64,000 bases of DNA, taken from NCBI GenBank assembly GCA_964611185.1, contig CAZSXE010000007.1:1-64000 (forward strand), given 5' to 3'. A model generated the notes under the pieces. The model did not search any database and had not been told where the DNA came from. It worked only from the letters and a program-made list of their open reading frames with translations. The position numbers and the translations under genes were made by a program. The first letter of the stretch is position 1. Each line of letters starts with the position of its first letter. Positions 1 to 7,350 of the stretch are shown here, piece by piece. The DNA comes from CAAGNP01 sp964611185 (GTDB lineage: Bacteria; Bacteroidota; Bacteroidia; Bacteroidales; UBA932).

Positions 1-296
1 CCTATCTGTGGCTCTTTGGCTTTTGCCACAAGAAAGCCCCAACGTGACTGCGCCGGTACGAAAAATACGCTCTCTGCCTTATACTCTTCTCTATCTTCGG
101 GGTCAGCGCCATCAACAACCTCTATTTGCAGACGAGCATACAACTCCTCGAACGAATCAGAAATGTATTTCAAAAATATCAATCCCAATACAACGTGTTT
201 GTATTCGGCTGCATCTATATTTTTGCGCAACTTATCAGCCGCTTTCCACAGCTGTTTTTCTACGGGCTCTTGTGCTATCTCTCTTTTCTTTGCCAT
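1..296 (-). CDS. hsdM: Type I restriction-modification methyltransferase subunit, 5' part only
   Basis: Reading the minus strand from the ATG at 296 gives an open frame of about 98 codons that runs off the window edge without a stop. It begins MAKKREIAQEP and contains QLWKAADKLRKNID, then YKHVVLGLIFLKYISDSFEE, the hallmark of the HsdM N-terminal helical domain that packs on the specificity subunit. HsdM is the adenine-N6 methylating subunit of type I restriction-modification complexes; the catalytic NPPF region would lie outside the window. The start codon lies only two bases beyond the stop of the small XRE regulator gene, so the two are probably co-transcribed and translationally coupled. 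The hsdS and hsdR genes are not visible. Family assignment rests on recognition of the N-terminal motif. Confidence 0.9.
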   Translation of the reverse strand, partial: MAKKREIAQEPVEKQLWKAADKLRKNIDAAEYKHVVLGLIFLKYISDSFEELYARLQIEVVDGADPEDREEYKAESVFFVPAQSRWGFLVAKAKEPQI

Positions 297-298
297 AT

Positions 299-496
299 CT
301 ATCTCTTCTTTTTACTATCAATTAAATCTTTGGGGTTTACTTGTAGGATTTCCGCTATTTCAAAAAGCAACTCCAAGCTGGGTTGACGGCGGTTGCAGAC
401 ATAGGCGTTCACGATGCTGAAACTCTTTCCGAGTTTACCCGCAAGCCAAGTCTGCCGAATACCTTTTTCGTTAAGTATCTCTTTTATTCTATTCAT
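299..496 (-). CDS. Small XRE/Cro-type helix-turn-helix regulator
   Basis: This 65-residue protein is almost entirely one HTH_3 domain: IKEILNEKGIRQTWLAGKLG forms helices 1-2, followed by NAYVCNRRQPSLELL as the recognition region and the usual FEIAEILQVNPKDLI closing helices. Such single-domain Cro/C1 proteins bind short palindromes and often autoregulate. It lies immediately upstream of hsdM (two-base spacing), an arrangement seen with controller proteins of restriction-modification systems that delay endonuclease expression; that role here is inference. A short inverted repeat beside its candidate promoter is a plausible operator. Confidence 0.85.
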   Translation of the reverse strand: MNRIKEILNEKGIRQTWLAGKLGKSFSIVNAYVCNRRQPSLELLFEIAEILQVNPKDLIDSKKKR

Positions 497-547
497 CGTG
501 ATGAATCAGTTATATAAAACATATATGACTATAAAGATATGAAATAA

Positions 548-573
548 TATGACATATTCATACAACAAACATA
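548..573 (-). promoter_or_regulatory. Candidate promoter and operator of the XRE-hsdM unit
   Basis: On the minus strand a TATGTTTG box (566-573) matches the Bacteroidetes -7 consensus TAnnTTTG. Just downstream, near the expected transcription start, lies the inverted repeat TATGA-N5-TCATA (548-562). Its position suits repression by the XRE protein encoded about 50 bases further on. No clear -33 element was found, so this is a weak call. Confidence 0.3.
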
Positions 574-845
574 AAATGTGTTAATTATTTATATTCCAGA
601 TACAAAATTACATACATAACTACCAAACAGTAGCCTGTTTTAAGCTTCCTCCAATTTTGGTTATGCTCAGTTGGTTGGCCCATAGATACACGATTATGTT
701 TTGTTTCCATATTTATAATATATTTGTTTTTGTTCAAAGACAAGTAACAAAGTTATTAGTAATAAGGCTATTAGTAAATTGCTTTAAACCTTTTTATTTT
801 TTTGCAGTCAAAGAATTGAAATAGTTTTTTACTTAGGTTAAGTTT

Positions 846-886
846 GAACCTCTTATGTTCTCGTGCAGAATGGACATAAGAGGTTC
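846..886. repeat. Perfect 13-base inverted repeat with 15-base loop
   Basis: The arms GAACCTCTTATGT (846-858) and ACATAAGAGGTTC (874-886) are exact complements separated by 15 bases. A moderately T-rich sequence follows on the plus strand. It could be a terminator for an upstream transcript, a recombination site, or a remnant of a lost element. No gene nearby clearly needs it, because the minus-strand gene that ends at 996 has its own stronger terminator. Confidence 0.6.
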
Positions 887-933
887 TCTGTTTTATCGGG
901 GTAATGTTCGGGTAAATATTCAGTGAGGCACAA

Positions 934-973
934 TAAAAAAAGAGGGCGACTAAATTTTCTTAGTCACCCTCTT
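934..973 (-). terminator. Rho-independent terminator of the TPR/OmpA-like lipoprotein gene
   Basis: A 13-base-pair stem with one G-T wobble (941-953 with 960-972) and a six-base loop is followed, in minus-strand reading, by a run of seven T. It starts about 20 bases after the stop codon of the gene at 996-2648. Confidence 0.85.
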
Positions 974-995
974 AATATTTATATGCTAAAAATAA

Positions 996-2648
996 TTATT
1001 TGATTTTGGCAAATTCTACATCTGTCAAAATACGCTTAGCAAGATCGGTATCTTTTTTAGCTACTTCGATAGCCTCTTTAGCTGCTGCTACATTACCCTG
1101 ACGAGCAAAAGCAATAGCTTTAAGATAGTTCATCCAAGGGCAAGTTTTGTTACCTGCAATCTTAAGAGTCTTTTCGGGCTGATTAACAAGTAATGCTGCA
1201 AGAGCTTCGTTGAAACATCCCTGGCCGGCAAGTTTAGCATTGGCCTCAGAATATTTACCTTTAAGAATATCAACAACTGCAAGATTGTACTTAGCTTCTT
1301 TCAAAGAAGATTTAGAAAGAGCAGATACAGCTTCGTCGTTATTTCCTTTGCGAAGAGCCACAACACCTAATGTATTGTAGTAGTAAGCATCTTTATTAGA
1401 TACTTTGGAGAGAGCAGAAGCAGCTTCTGCATTTTTATCCATATAGAGGTTAGCAACGGCCAAGTTAACATTTGCACGATCGCTTGCAAATTTATCAGCT
1501 GCCTTAGCATAGATTTTAGCTTTTGCGGCATTATCTTTAATAAGAGAAGCAGCGTGAAGAAGAGCCTCTTCATCAAGAATTTCGATATTGCTGTTTACAA
1601 AATCAAGAAGCTCGGCGTCGGTATAGTTTGCAAATTCGATGTTAGCAATAAATCTGGCACGACGAAGCTGAGGAAGAATTTCCTTTGCAAGTGTGGTATA
1701 AACCTGAGACATATTTCTTATTTCTCTTTCACGAACAGCAGGATCGCTGTACATTTCAAGAACACGGAGGATAAGATCTTTGTCAGCTATTTCTGAATTC
1801 TGAACTAATTCTTTGAATCCTTCCCAGTCTTCTGAAATTGAAGATTTGTTAACAGGAGCTTTAACTCCGGCCTTTTTATTAATGGTTTTGGCAAATGCAT
1901 TGTTAGCTGTTTCAGCACGCTTTTCAGAAAGCTTTGCATTGAAATCTTCTTTTCCTTCAGGAGAAGCATAAGCTATAATTTCGGTCTCTTTAATAGTTCT
2001 GCGCTCATCAGCTTTAACATTTGCAAGGAATTCCTCAAATGCTTTAATCTCGCTGGTTTTAAGCTGTGCAGGACGAACTGTAGAACTGTTTACCAAATAA
2101 AGAATCTGAGCTTCGCCTTTTTCGGGAATAACTGCCTGATATGCATCGGGAGCATAAGCAAGAGAACCATTGGTTTTTACCATCTTATATGTAGTGATGG
2201 CACCGTCAGCTATCTTATAAGGAGCTGCAAAAGGAATTCTCTTTTCTTTATATATTACTGTCATACGAAGTTCCAAATGAGACTGTTCCATACCTTCTTT
2301 ATAATCGAAAGTAAAGTTTTCAGTGATAGCTCCACCGGCTTTGGCAACGGTTTTATAATTCAAAGTTACATCTTCTCCCTGAAGCATTACAGGGTCAAGA
2401 GCTACTTCGCCACCATTATACACAAGCACGGGAATAACCTCAACAACTGCTTTCGGATGGAAAAACTCATTAGGAAAATTAACTGTTACTTTAGCTGCTA
2501 TTTTATCAGCAACTACTTCAAGAACTGTGGGTTCGCACTTTACAGATACTTTATCTGCTTCTTCTGCCATTTTCGCAGGGTTACCGCAAGAAGGGATAAC
2601 AAGAGCTACTAATGCAAGAATTAAAAATTTCTGAAAAATTCTTTTCAT
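996..2648 (-). CDS. TPR and OmpA-like domain lipoprotein
   Basis: The 550-residue product begins with a lipoprotein signal ending VALVIPSC (Cys21), so it is probably anchored in an outer or inner membrane. Residues about 30-170 look like beta-rich repeats. Around residues 225-255 lies an OmpA_C-like stretch, IIAYASPEGKEDFNAKLSEK, similar to the peptidoglycan-binding helix of OmpA/Pal. From about 350 to the C-terminus the sequence is alpha-helical with TPR-type repeats (for example YYYNTLGVVALRKGNNDEAV). Similar TPR/OmpA lipoproteins are common in Bacteroidales envelopes but I do not know a defined function. It has its own promoter box and terminator and is probably monocistronic. Confidence 0.75.
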   Translation of the reverse strand: MKRIFQKFLILALVALVIPSCGNPAKMAEEADKVSVKCEPTVLEVVADKIAAKVTVNFPNEFFHPKAVVEVIPVLVYNGGEVALDPVMLQGEDVTLNYKTVAKAGGAITENFTFDYKEGMEQSHLELRMTVIYKEKRIPFAAPYKIADGAITTYKMVKTNGSLAYAPDAYQAVIPEKGEAQILYLVNSSTVRPAQLKTSEIKAFEEFLANVKADERRTIKETEIIAYASPEGKEDFNAKLSEKRAETANNAFAKTINKKAGVKAPVNKSSISEDWEGFKELVQNSEIADKDLILRVLEMYSDPAVREREIRNMSQVYTTLAKEILPQLRRARFIANIEFANYTDAELLDFVNSNIEILDEEALLHAASLIKDNAAKAKIYAKAADKFASDRANVNLAVANLYMDKNAEAASALSKVSNKDAYYYNTLGVVALRKGNNDEAVSALSKSSLKEAKYNLAVVDILKGKYSEANAKLAGQGCFNEALAALLVNQPEKTLKIAGNKTCPWMNYLKAIAFARQGNVAAAKEAIEVAKKDTDLAKRILTDVEFAKIK

Positions 2649-2703
2649 TTTGTAATGTATTTAAGTTATTTATACTCTTTTTGAGGAAAAAACATAATAT
2701 CCG

Positions 2704-2711
2704 CAAATATA
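2704..2711 (-). promoter_or_regulatory. -7 box for the TPR/OmpA-like lipoprotein gene
   Basis: The minus strand carries TATATTTG, an exact fit to TAnnTTTG, about 55 bases upstream of the start codon. The -33 region is only loosely matched. Confidence 0.6.
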
Positions 2712-2741
2712 AACAAATTTTTTTTGCAAGCAGAAAAATAG

Positions 2742-3497
2742 CTATTTTTTATTCAAATACTTTAAAATTTTATCTAAATCAGACGGCGTATCGACAGAAA
2801 TGGAGTCATACTGAGTAATTTCCACCTTTATTCTCATCCCGTTTTCAAGCCACCTGAGCTGTTCAAGACTTTCGGCGATTTCGAGCGAAGACCTTTCAAG
2901 AGAACAAATCTCTTTTAAAGCAGAGGGCCTGTACGCATATAATCCTATGTGTTTAAGATAGCAGTGATTATCCATCCACTTATCTTCATCAATATCCCTC
3001 ATATAAGGAATGGGATACCTGCTAAAATATAGAGCATATCCGTTTTTATCGAGGACAGTTTTTACATTGTTCTTATCAAAGAGTTCCGAGGGTGTTACTA
3101 TTTTTTTAGCCATTGTTCCTATCATCACATCTCTGTCAAAAAAAATGCTTTCAAGAGAAAGCAGCTGCTCGGGGTTTATGAGCGGCTCATCTCCCTGGAC
3201 GTTCATCAGTAGATCAAATTTCTTTTCCTTATTGGCATCAATATATTTATTATACGCCTCAAAGACTCTATCTGTCCCACTTTTGTGCTTATCAGAGGTC
3301 ATAATCGCCACCCCTCCGCTCTCACATACCTTGTCGAAAATTCGCAAATCGTCTGTGGCAACACACACATCTTCAAATGCCTTTTTCGCCTGTTCATATA
3401 CTCTGATGATCATAGATTTTCCTGCTATGTCGATAAGAGGTTTCCCCGGAAATCTCGATGAACAGTATCTTGCAGGGATAATGGCCAATGTTTTCAT
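2742..3497 (-). CDS. kdsB: 3-deoxy-manno-octulosonate cytidylyltransferase (CMP-KDO synthetase)
   Basis: KdsB activates KDO with CTP to CMP-KDO, the donor for lipid A core assembly in the cytoplasm. The 251-residue length is typical. The N-terminal nucleotide-binding motif IIPARYCSSRFPGKPL is complete, followed by the VATDD segment, the VQGDEPLI motif that contributes the metal-binding Asp, and the conserved RYPIPYMRD stretch. It is divergent from the sigma-54 activator gene and reads towards the TPR lipoprotein gene, which has a separate promoter. Its presence shows a lipopolysaccharide-bearing Gram-negative. Confidence 0.96.
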   Translation of the reverse strand: MKTLAIIPARYCSSRFPGKPLIDIAGKSMIIRVYEQAKKAFEDVCVATDDLRIFDKVCESGGVAIMTSDKHKSGTDRVFEAYNKYIDANKEKKFDLLMNVQGDEPLINPEQLLSLESIFFDRDVMIGTMAKKIVTPSELFDKNNVKTVLDKNGYALYFSRYPIPYMRDIDEDKWMDNHCYLKHIGLYAYRPSALKEICSLERSSLEIAESLEQLRWLENGMRIKVEITQYDSISVDTPSDLDKILKYLNKK

Positions 3498-3521
3498 ATA
3501 AAATAAGTATTTAAACTTTTA

Positions 3522-3529
3522 CAAAAATA
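3522..3529 (-). promoter_or_regulatory. -7 box for kdsB
   Basis: TATTTTTG on the minus strand lies 24 bases upstream of the kdsB ATG and matches TAnnTTTG. No -33 element at the normal spacing was seen. Confidence 0.5.
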
Positions 3530-3535
3530 AGCAAA

Positions 3536-3568
3536 ATTGCAAACAACTATTAAAATTTTATAACTTTG
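3536..3568 (+). promoter_or_regulatory. Promoter of the sigma-54 activator gene, close to the start codon
   Basis: An ATTG element (3536-3539) and an exact TAACTTTG -7 box (3561-3568) are separated by 21 bases. The first ATG of the following gene is at 3575, only six bases past the box, so the mRNA should be leaderless or nearly so. The box also rules out the TTG codon at 3566 as a start, because it lies inside the promoter. Confidence 0.65.
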
Positions 3569-3574
3569 CAGATT

Positions 3575-4759
3575 ATGGGAATAAGAGAAATAAAAGACAG
3601 ATTCGGCATTATCGGAGACGACCCGAGACTTAACAGTGCTCTTGATACTGCGATGCAAATAGCAGGAACCGACCTTTCGGTATTAATTACCGGAGAGAGC
3701 GGGGCCGGGAAAGAGGTTATTCCACAGATTATTCATTCTTTAAGTCCGAGAAAGCACAATAAATACATAGCTATAAATTGCGGTGCTATACCGGAAGGAA
3801 CTGTGGACTCAGAGCTATTCGGTCACGAAAAAGGTTCTTTCACCGGAGCCAACGAAGCTCGAAAAGGGTACTTTGAAGTGGCCAACGGCGGTACTATCTT
3901 TCTCGATGAGGTGGGAGAACTCCCGTTGGCAAGTCAAGCCCGTCTTCTGAGAGTTCTTGAAAACGGCACTTTCCTCCGGGTAGGTTCTTCTATTGAGCAA
4001 AAAACAGATGTGAGGGTGATTGCGGCCTCTAATATTAATTTCCTTAATGCCATTAATTCGGGAAAATTCAGAGAAGATCTATATTACAGATTGGACGCAG
4101 TACCTATATATATCCCCCCTCTGAGGGAGAGGAAAAACGACATCCATCTTCTATTCAGAAAATTCGCTCTTGATTTTGCCGAGAAATACAAAATGCCCAC
4201 CATCAGACTTACTCCCGAGGCTCAGGTCATACTCGAATCTTACCGATGGCCGGGGAATGTACGACAGCTTAAAAATGTAGCGGAACAGATGTCAGTTCTC
4301 GAAAATGAGCGTAATATCTCCCCCGATACGATTAAAAAATATATACCGCGCGAAGGTCCGGATATACTTCCTGTAAGAAAAGGAGACTGCCCCGGAGGTG
4401 GTGAAAATTTTTCAGACAGAGATATAATTTTTAAAATATTGATGCAGCTTAGGGAAGAAGTGGATGAATTGAAAACCGAAATTTCAAACAATAAAGCTCC
4501 GCAGAGCGGCAATCTAAAGATCAATGACAGCCCTAAAGTTCATCCCGTGCTTCTCAATAAAGAATTTGACGACAGAATAACTGATACCCAGTCTGAAATA
4601 ATAGATGACAACAATCTATCTATTCAGGAGGTTAATTCCGATCTCATCAAGAGAGCTCTCGAAAAGCACGACGGTAAAAGAAAAGCGGCAGCCGACGAAT
4701 TGGGAATATCGGAAAGAACATTGTATAGAAAAATTAAAGAATTGAATCTTGATGAATAA
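3575..4759 (+). CDS. Sigma-54-dependent transcriptional activator without receiver domain
   Basis: A 394-residue AAA+ activator of RpoN promoters. The Walker A motif GESGAGKE lies near residues 40-47, the sigma-54-contacting loop reads GSFTGA (canonical GAFTGA), Walker B is GGTIFLDE and the arginine-finger region follows. After a linker of about 110 residues, a Fis-type helix-turn-helix (AADELGISERTLYRKIKEL) closes the protein. There is no receiver or GAF domain before the AAA+ core, so activity may be set by expression level or partner binding. I start it at the ATG at 3575. It overlaps the lptE start, and the order activator-lptE-TPR-like-secG is a conserved Bacteroidales cluster, which suggests a link to the envelope. 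Confidence 0.93.
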   Translation: MGIREIKDRFGIIGDDPRLNSALDTAMQIAGTDLSVLITGESGAGKEVIPQIIHSLSPRKHNKYIAINCGAIPEGTVDSELFGHEKGSFTGANEARKGYFEVANGGTIFLDEVGELPLASQARLLRVLENGTFLRVGSSIEQKTDVRVIAASNINFLNAINSGKFREDLYYRLDAVPIYIPPLRERKNDIHLLFRKFALDFAEKYKMPTIRLTPEAQVILESYRWPGNVRQLKNVAEQMSVLENERNISPDTIKKYIPREGPDILPVRKGDCPGGGENFSDRDIIFKILMQLREEVDELKTEISNNKAPQSGNLKINDSPKVHPVLLNKEFDDRITDTQSEIIDDNNLSIQEVNSDLIKRALEKHDGKRKAAADELGISERTLYRKIKELNLDE

Positions 4760-5258
4760 ATGCTCTTATATCCTCATTGTGCTAATGCTGTCTCTCGTTT
4801 CGGGATGCAAGATATCGTATAGCTTTTCAGGAACATCTATTCAGCCCGATGTAAAAACATATACTGTAGAATATTTTGAAAATAAAGCTCAAAGAATCTA
4901 TCCCTCACTTGCAAACACAGTTACCGAGGAGCTTATTGATAAGTATAAAAAGCTCACACGACTTAATATGGTATCCGAAATGGGGGATATTACTGTATCG
5001 GGCATAATAACGGGCTACGACACCAAACCTATGGCCATAACCGCCGATGAAGTAGCTTCCCAAAACAGACTTACAATTACCGTCAAAATAATGTTTACCA
5101 ACAGGCTTCATCCTGATGAAGACTTTGAAAAGTCATTTTCAGCATATTCTGATTATGATTCTATGCAGTCTCTCGATGCAGTGGAGGGGGCATTGTGCGA
5201 AGATATTGTAGAGATCCTGATTGAAGATATTTTTAATGCAACTGTAGCAAACTGGTAG
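4752..5258 (+). CDS. lptE: LptE-family outer membrane LPS-assembly lipoprotein
   Basis: The 168-residue protein has a lipoprotein signal (LMLSLVSGC, Cys19) followed by a small alpha/beta domain. The segment TYTVEYFENKAQRIYPSLAN and the later ITADEVASQNRLTITV strand are characteristic of the LptE family, which plugs the LptD barrel during LPS export to the cell surface. I start at the ATG at 4752, which overlaps the stop of the preceding gene by eight bases. Its place behind the sigma-54 activator and ahead of secG matches other Bacteroidales. Confidence 0.85.
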   Translation: MNKCSYILIVLMLSLVSGCKISYSFSGTSIQPDVKTYTVEYFENKAQRIYPSLANTVTEELIDKYKKLTRLNMVSEMGDITVSGIITGYDTKPMAITADEVASQNRLTITVKIMFTNRLHPDEDFEKSFSAYSDYDSMQSLDAVEGALCEDIVEILIEDIFNATVANW

Positions 5259-5262
5259 TACA

Positions 5263-5922
5263 ATGGAGAAGACTAACAAGATTATCGAACTATCCTCTCT
5301 ATCCCTCCCCGATCTGGATAAAGTGCTTAAAAACTACCCTTGGTTTTCTTTAGCAAGAAAAGAGTTTTTTATGAGAATGACTGCACTTGGGGAAGAGTAT
5401 AGAAATGAGGGGTTGAAAAAAGCTGCCATCTATGTCTTTTCAAGGGAAGGACTACTCAGGGACGGACAAAAGGTCATAGAAAAAAATGAAATTATAACCC
5501 CTCAAAGTAATGATAAGGAGATAGTATTCGATCTTGACGATGAAGATTTTTCATTGAAACCTGCCGAAGAACCTGCAAAAAAGGAGACAATACAGAAAAA
5601 AGAGATACACATCGTAGGTGGAGATTATTTCGGAAAAGAAGATATCGATTCATTAAAAGAAGACGGTATGACTACCTTGCAAAGATTTAATTCATTTTCT
5701 TCAGAGCATGGAGAAGAAGATAATGAAACAGTTGAGACACAGAAAAATGCAGAGGATAACTTTACTGATGAATGTTTTTACACCGAAACTTTAGCAAAAA
5801 TTTATTCGGCTCAGGGCTTTTATCAAAGAGCCTTAGATGTTTATGAAAAACTTATTTTGCTATATCCGGAAAAAAGTACTTACTTTGCAGCCCTTAAAGA
5901 AGATACAAAGAAACACTTATAG
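5263..5922 (+). CDS. TPR-like protein of the lptE-secG cluster, function unknown
   Basis: A 219-residue soluble protein with no signal peptide. The N-terminal 65 residues form helices (LDKVLKNYPWFSLARKEFF), the centre is acidic and low in complexity (about residues 85-160), and the C-terminal 45 residues form one tetratricopeptide-like pair, TLAKIYSAQGFYQRALDVYE. The gene follows lptE by four bases and precedes secG by four. Genes of this shape sit at this place in related genomes, usually annotated as hypothetical or TPR protein; I cannot assign a role. Confidence 0.75.
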   Translation: MEKTNKIIELSSLSLPDLDKVLKNYPWFSLARKEFFMRMTALGEEYRNEGLKKAAIYVFSREGLLRDGQKVIEKNEIITPQSNDKEIVFDLDDEDFSLKPAEEPAKKETIQKKEIHIVGGDYFGKEDIDSLKEDGMTTLQRFNSFSSEHGEEDNETVETQKNAEDNFTDECFYTETLAKIYSAQGFYQRALDVYEKLILLYPEKSTYFAALKEDTKKHL

Positions 5923-5926
5923 AGAT

Positions 5927-6259
5927 ATGTACACATTTATTTCGATTTTAATTATTATTGTAAGCATTTTGCTGACTATTGTGGTTTTGGTTCAAAACTC
6001 CAAGGGAGGTGGCTTAGCAGCCAATTTCGCCGCCGGCAACCAAACATTCGGCGTTCGTCAAACCGCAGAAAAACTTGAAAAGACCACTTGGGGACTTGCA
6101 ATTACTCTTTTGGTCCTTTGCTTGCTTGCTACTTCTACTATTTCATCAGGTAATAAAAATAAAGGTTCAGATATTCAAGAGAAGCTTGAACAAGCTGCAC
6201 CTGCACAGGGACAGCCCGATTTTCCTGTTCTTCCTCAAGAGACCACACCTGCGGAATAA
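5927..6259 (+). CDS. secG: Preprotein translocase subunit SecG
   Basis: SecG is the small auxiliary subunit of the SecYEG translocon in the inner membrane. The 110-residue product has two membrane segments (about residues 3-22 and 54-74) and the family signature VLVQNSKGGGLAANFA followed by FGVRQTAEKLEKTTW. An upstream in-frame start would overlap the preceding gene by about 85 bases and add a non-conserved leader, so I use the ATG at 5927, four bases after that gene's stop. A strong terminator follows. Confidence 0.95.
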   Translation: MYTFISILIIIVSILLTIVVLVQNSKGGGLAANFAAGNQTFGVRQTAEKLEKTTWGLAITLLVLCLLATSTISSGNKNKGSDIQEKLEQAAPAQGQPDFPVLPQETTPAE

Positions 6260-6280
6260 TAATTTATTTTACAGTATATC

Positions 6281-6310
6281 AGCTCGTTACATGGTAGCGA
6301 GCTTTTTTTT
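6281..6310 (+). terminator. Rho-independent terminator after secG
   Basis: A ten-base-pair stem with one wobble (6281-6290 with 6294-6303) closed by a three-base loop runs into eight consecutive T. Confidence 0.9.
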
Positions 6311-6356
6311 GTAAAAAATTTAGTACTTTGTGATACAAGGTATTAAAAAAAGTATA

Positions 6357-6364
6357 TATATTTG
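6357..6364 (+). promoter_or_regulatory. -7 box for the PspC-PadR-PspC unit
   Basis: TATATTTG fits TAnnTTTG exactly and lies 64 bases upstream of the first ATG. A TTTG at 6327-6330 is 26 bases further upstream, longer than the usual spacing. Confidence 0.55.
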
Positions 6365-6428
6365 CAGTACCAAATAAAAGGCACGGAATAGTACTGAAAA
6401 TTATTAACTACTAAAAATAAATTAAAAA

Positions 6429-6992
6429 ATGAAAAAGGTTTTAAATGTAGGTATCGGTGGCAGAACATTCGTAATCAACGAAGATGCATATCAAAAATTA
6501 GATGCGTACATAGAGAAATTTCGCCAGAAGACTCAAATGGGTTTTCAAACTAAAGAAGTAATTGACGATCTTGAGATGAGAATCGCCGATCTTTTTACCG
6601 AATCTCTCGGCAACAATAGAGATGTTGTGAGCCTGACATTGGTAAATCAGGTGATCTCGCAGCTTGGAATGCCCGACGGCAGCTCCGGAGAGGGCGATTA
6701 TGTAAATAACGACAAAAACGCTTATGCCCCTGTGAGCAAAAAGTTTTATCGTGACTCCGACAACAAAGCCATCGGAGGAGTGTGCAGCGGCCTTGCTGCA
6801 TATTTCAATATTGATGTAATGCTGATCAGAGTACTGTTTGTAGTGGCTTTAATCTGCGGATCGCTCGGTTTTTGGGTATATGTAATATTCTGGATAATAG
6901 CTCCCCTCGCAATTACGGCAGCACAAAAATGCGAGATGAGAGGACTACCGATAACTGCCGAAAATATGAGAAGATTTTCAAATTCAAGATAA
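6429..6992 (+). CDS. PspC-domain membrane protein, short paralogue
   Basis: A 187-residue protein with an N-terminal cytoplasmic domain of about 100 residues (MKKVLNVGIGGRTFVINEDA) and a PspC domain near residues 105-170, including KFYRDSDNKAIGGVCSGLAA and one or two membrane-spanning segments. PspC domains occur in envelope-stress proteins that sense or buffer membrane damage. It shares its architecture with the longer protein at 7351-8841; the PadR gene lies between them, so the cluster looks like a duplication. Probably stress-related, not shown. Confidence 0.88.
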   Translation: MKKVLNVGIGGRTFVINEDAYQKLDAYIEKFRQKTQMGFQTKEVIDDLEMRIADLFTESLGNNRDVVSLTLVNQVISQLGMPDGSSGEGDYVNNDKNAYAPVSKKFYRDSDNKAIGGVCSGLAAYFNIDVMLIRVLFVVALICGSLGFWVYVIFWIIAPLAITAAQKCEMRGLPITAENMRRFSNSR

Positions 6993-7002
6993 AGGAGGAA
7001 AA

Positions 7003-7338
7003 ATGGAAATAATTACGAACTCGGAAAATATTAAATCTCAAATGCGAAAAGGTGTTCTTGAATATTGCATTTTAGGGATTTTGAACAACAAGGATTCTTA
7101 TGCTTCTTCTATAATCTCCGAGCTTAAAGAGGCTAAGATGATAGTAGTGGAGGGGACTCTCTATCCACTTTTAATAAGACTTAAAAATCAAGGAGCGCTC
7201 AATTACAGATGGGAAGAATCGACTCAGGGACCTCCAAGAAAATATTACTCTATAACCCCCAAGGGTAAAGCCCAGCTCCTCGAAATGGATGATGCGTGGC
7301 AAGAGGTAGTGGAAACGATTAAATTAATAAGAAAATAA
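7003..7338 (+). CDS. PadR-family transcriptional regulator
   Basis: The 111-residue product is a single winged helix-turn-helix of the PadR type: YCILGILNNKDSYASSIISE at the start, VVEGTLYPLLIRLKNQGAL as the recognition part, and PPRKYYSITPKGK as the wing. PadR proteins are dimeric ligand-responsive repressors. It sits between two PspC genes and in other Bacteroidetes this pair also travels together, so it probably controls this operon. It has an exact AAGGAGG ribosome binding site (6992-6998) four bases before the ATG, unusual for a phylum that rarely uses Shine-Dalgarno sequences. Confidence 0.92.
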   Translation: MEIITNSENIKSQMRKGVLEYCILGILNNKDSYASSIISELKEAKMIVVEGTLYPLLIRLKNQGALNYRWEESTQGPPRKYYSITPKGKAQLLEMDDAWQEVVETIKLIRK

Positions 7339-7350
7339 AGAGTTACCGAT

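Larger units (their letters stand above)
497..995. other. Gene-poor stretch between the restriction-modification locus and the TPR lipoprotein gene
   Basis: About 500 bases without a convincing gene. It holds the candidate XRE promoter/operator near 548-573, an AT-rich middle, a perfect 13-base inverted repeat at 846-886 and the rho-independent terminator of the next gene at 934-973. A 41-codon minus-strand frame (585-710) has no support beyond being open. The stretch may be the edge of the acquired restriction-modification segment, but no integrase or direct repeat marks a boundary. Confidence 0.5.

Noticed and set aside
8..420. Plus-strand open frames opposite hsdM and the XRE gene
   Set aside because: They are antisense shadows; the minus strand encodes clear HsdM and helix-turn-helix motifs.
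585..710. 41-codon minus-strand frame with a hydrophobic C-terminal stretch in the gene-poor region
   Set aside because: No ribosome binding site or recognised family, composition is not distinctive, and frames this short are expected by chance in AT-rich DNA.
6321..6364. TTTG at 6327-6330 as the -33 element of the PspC unit
   Set aside because: Spacing to the -7 box is 26 bases, outside the usual 19-21.
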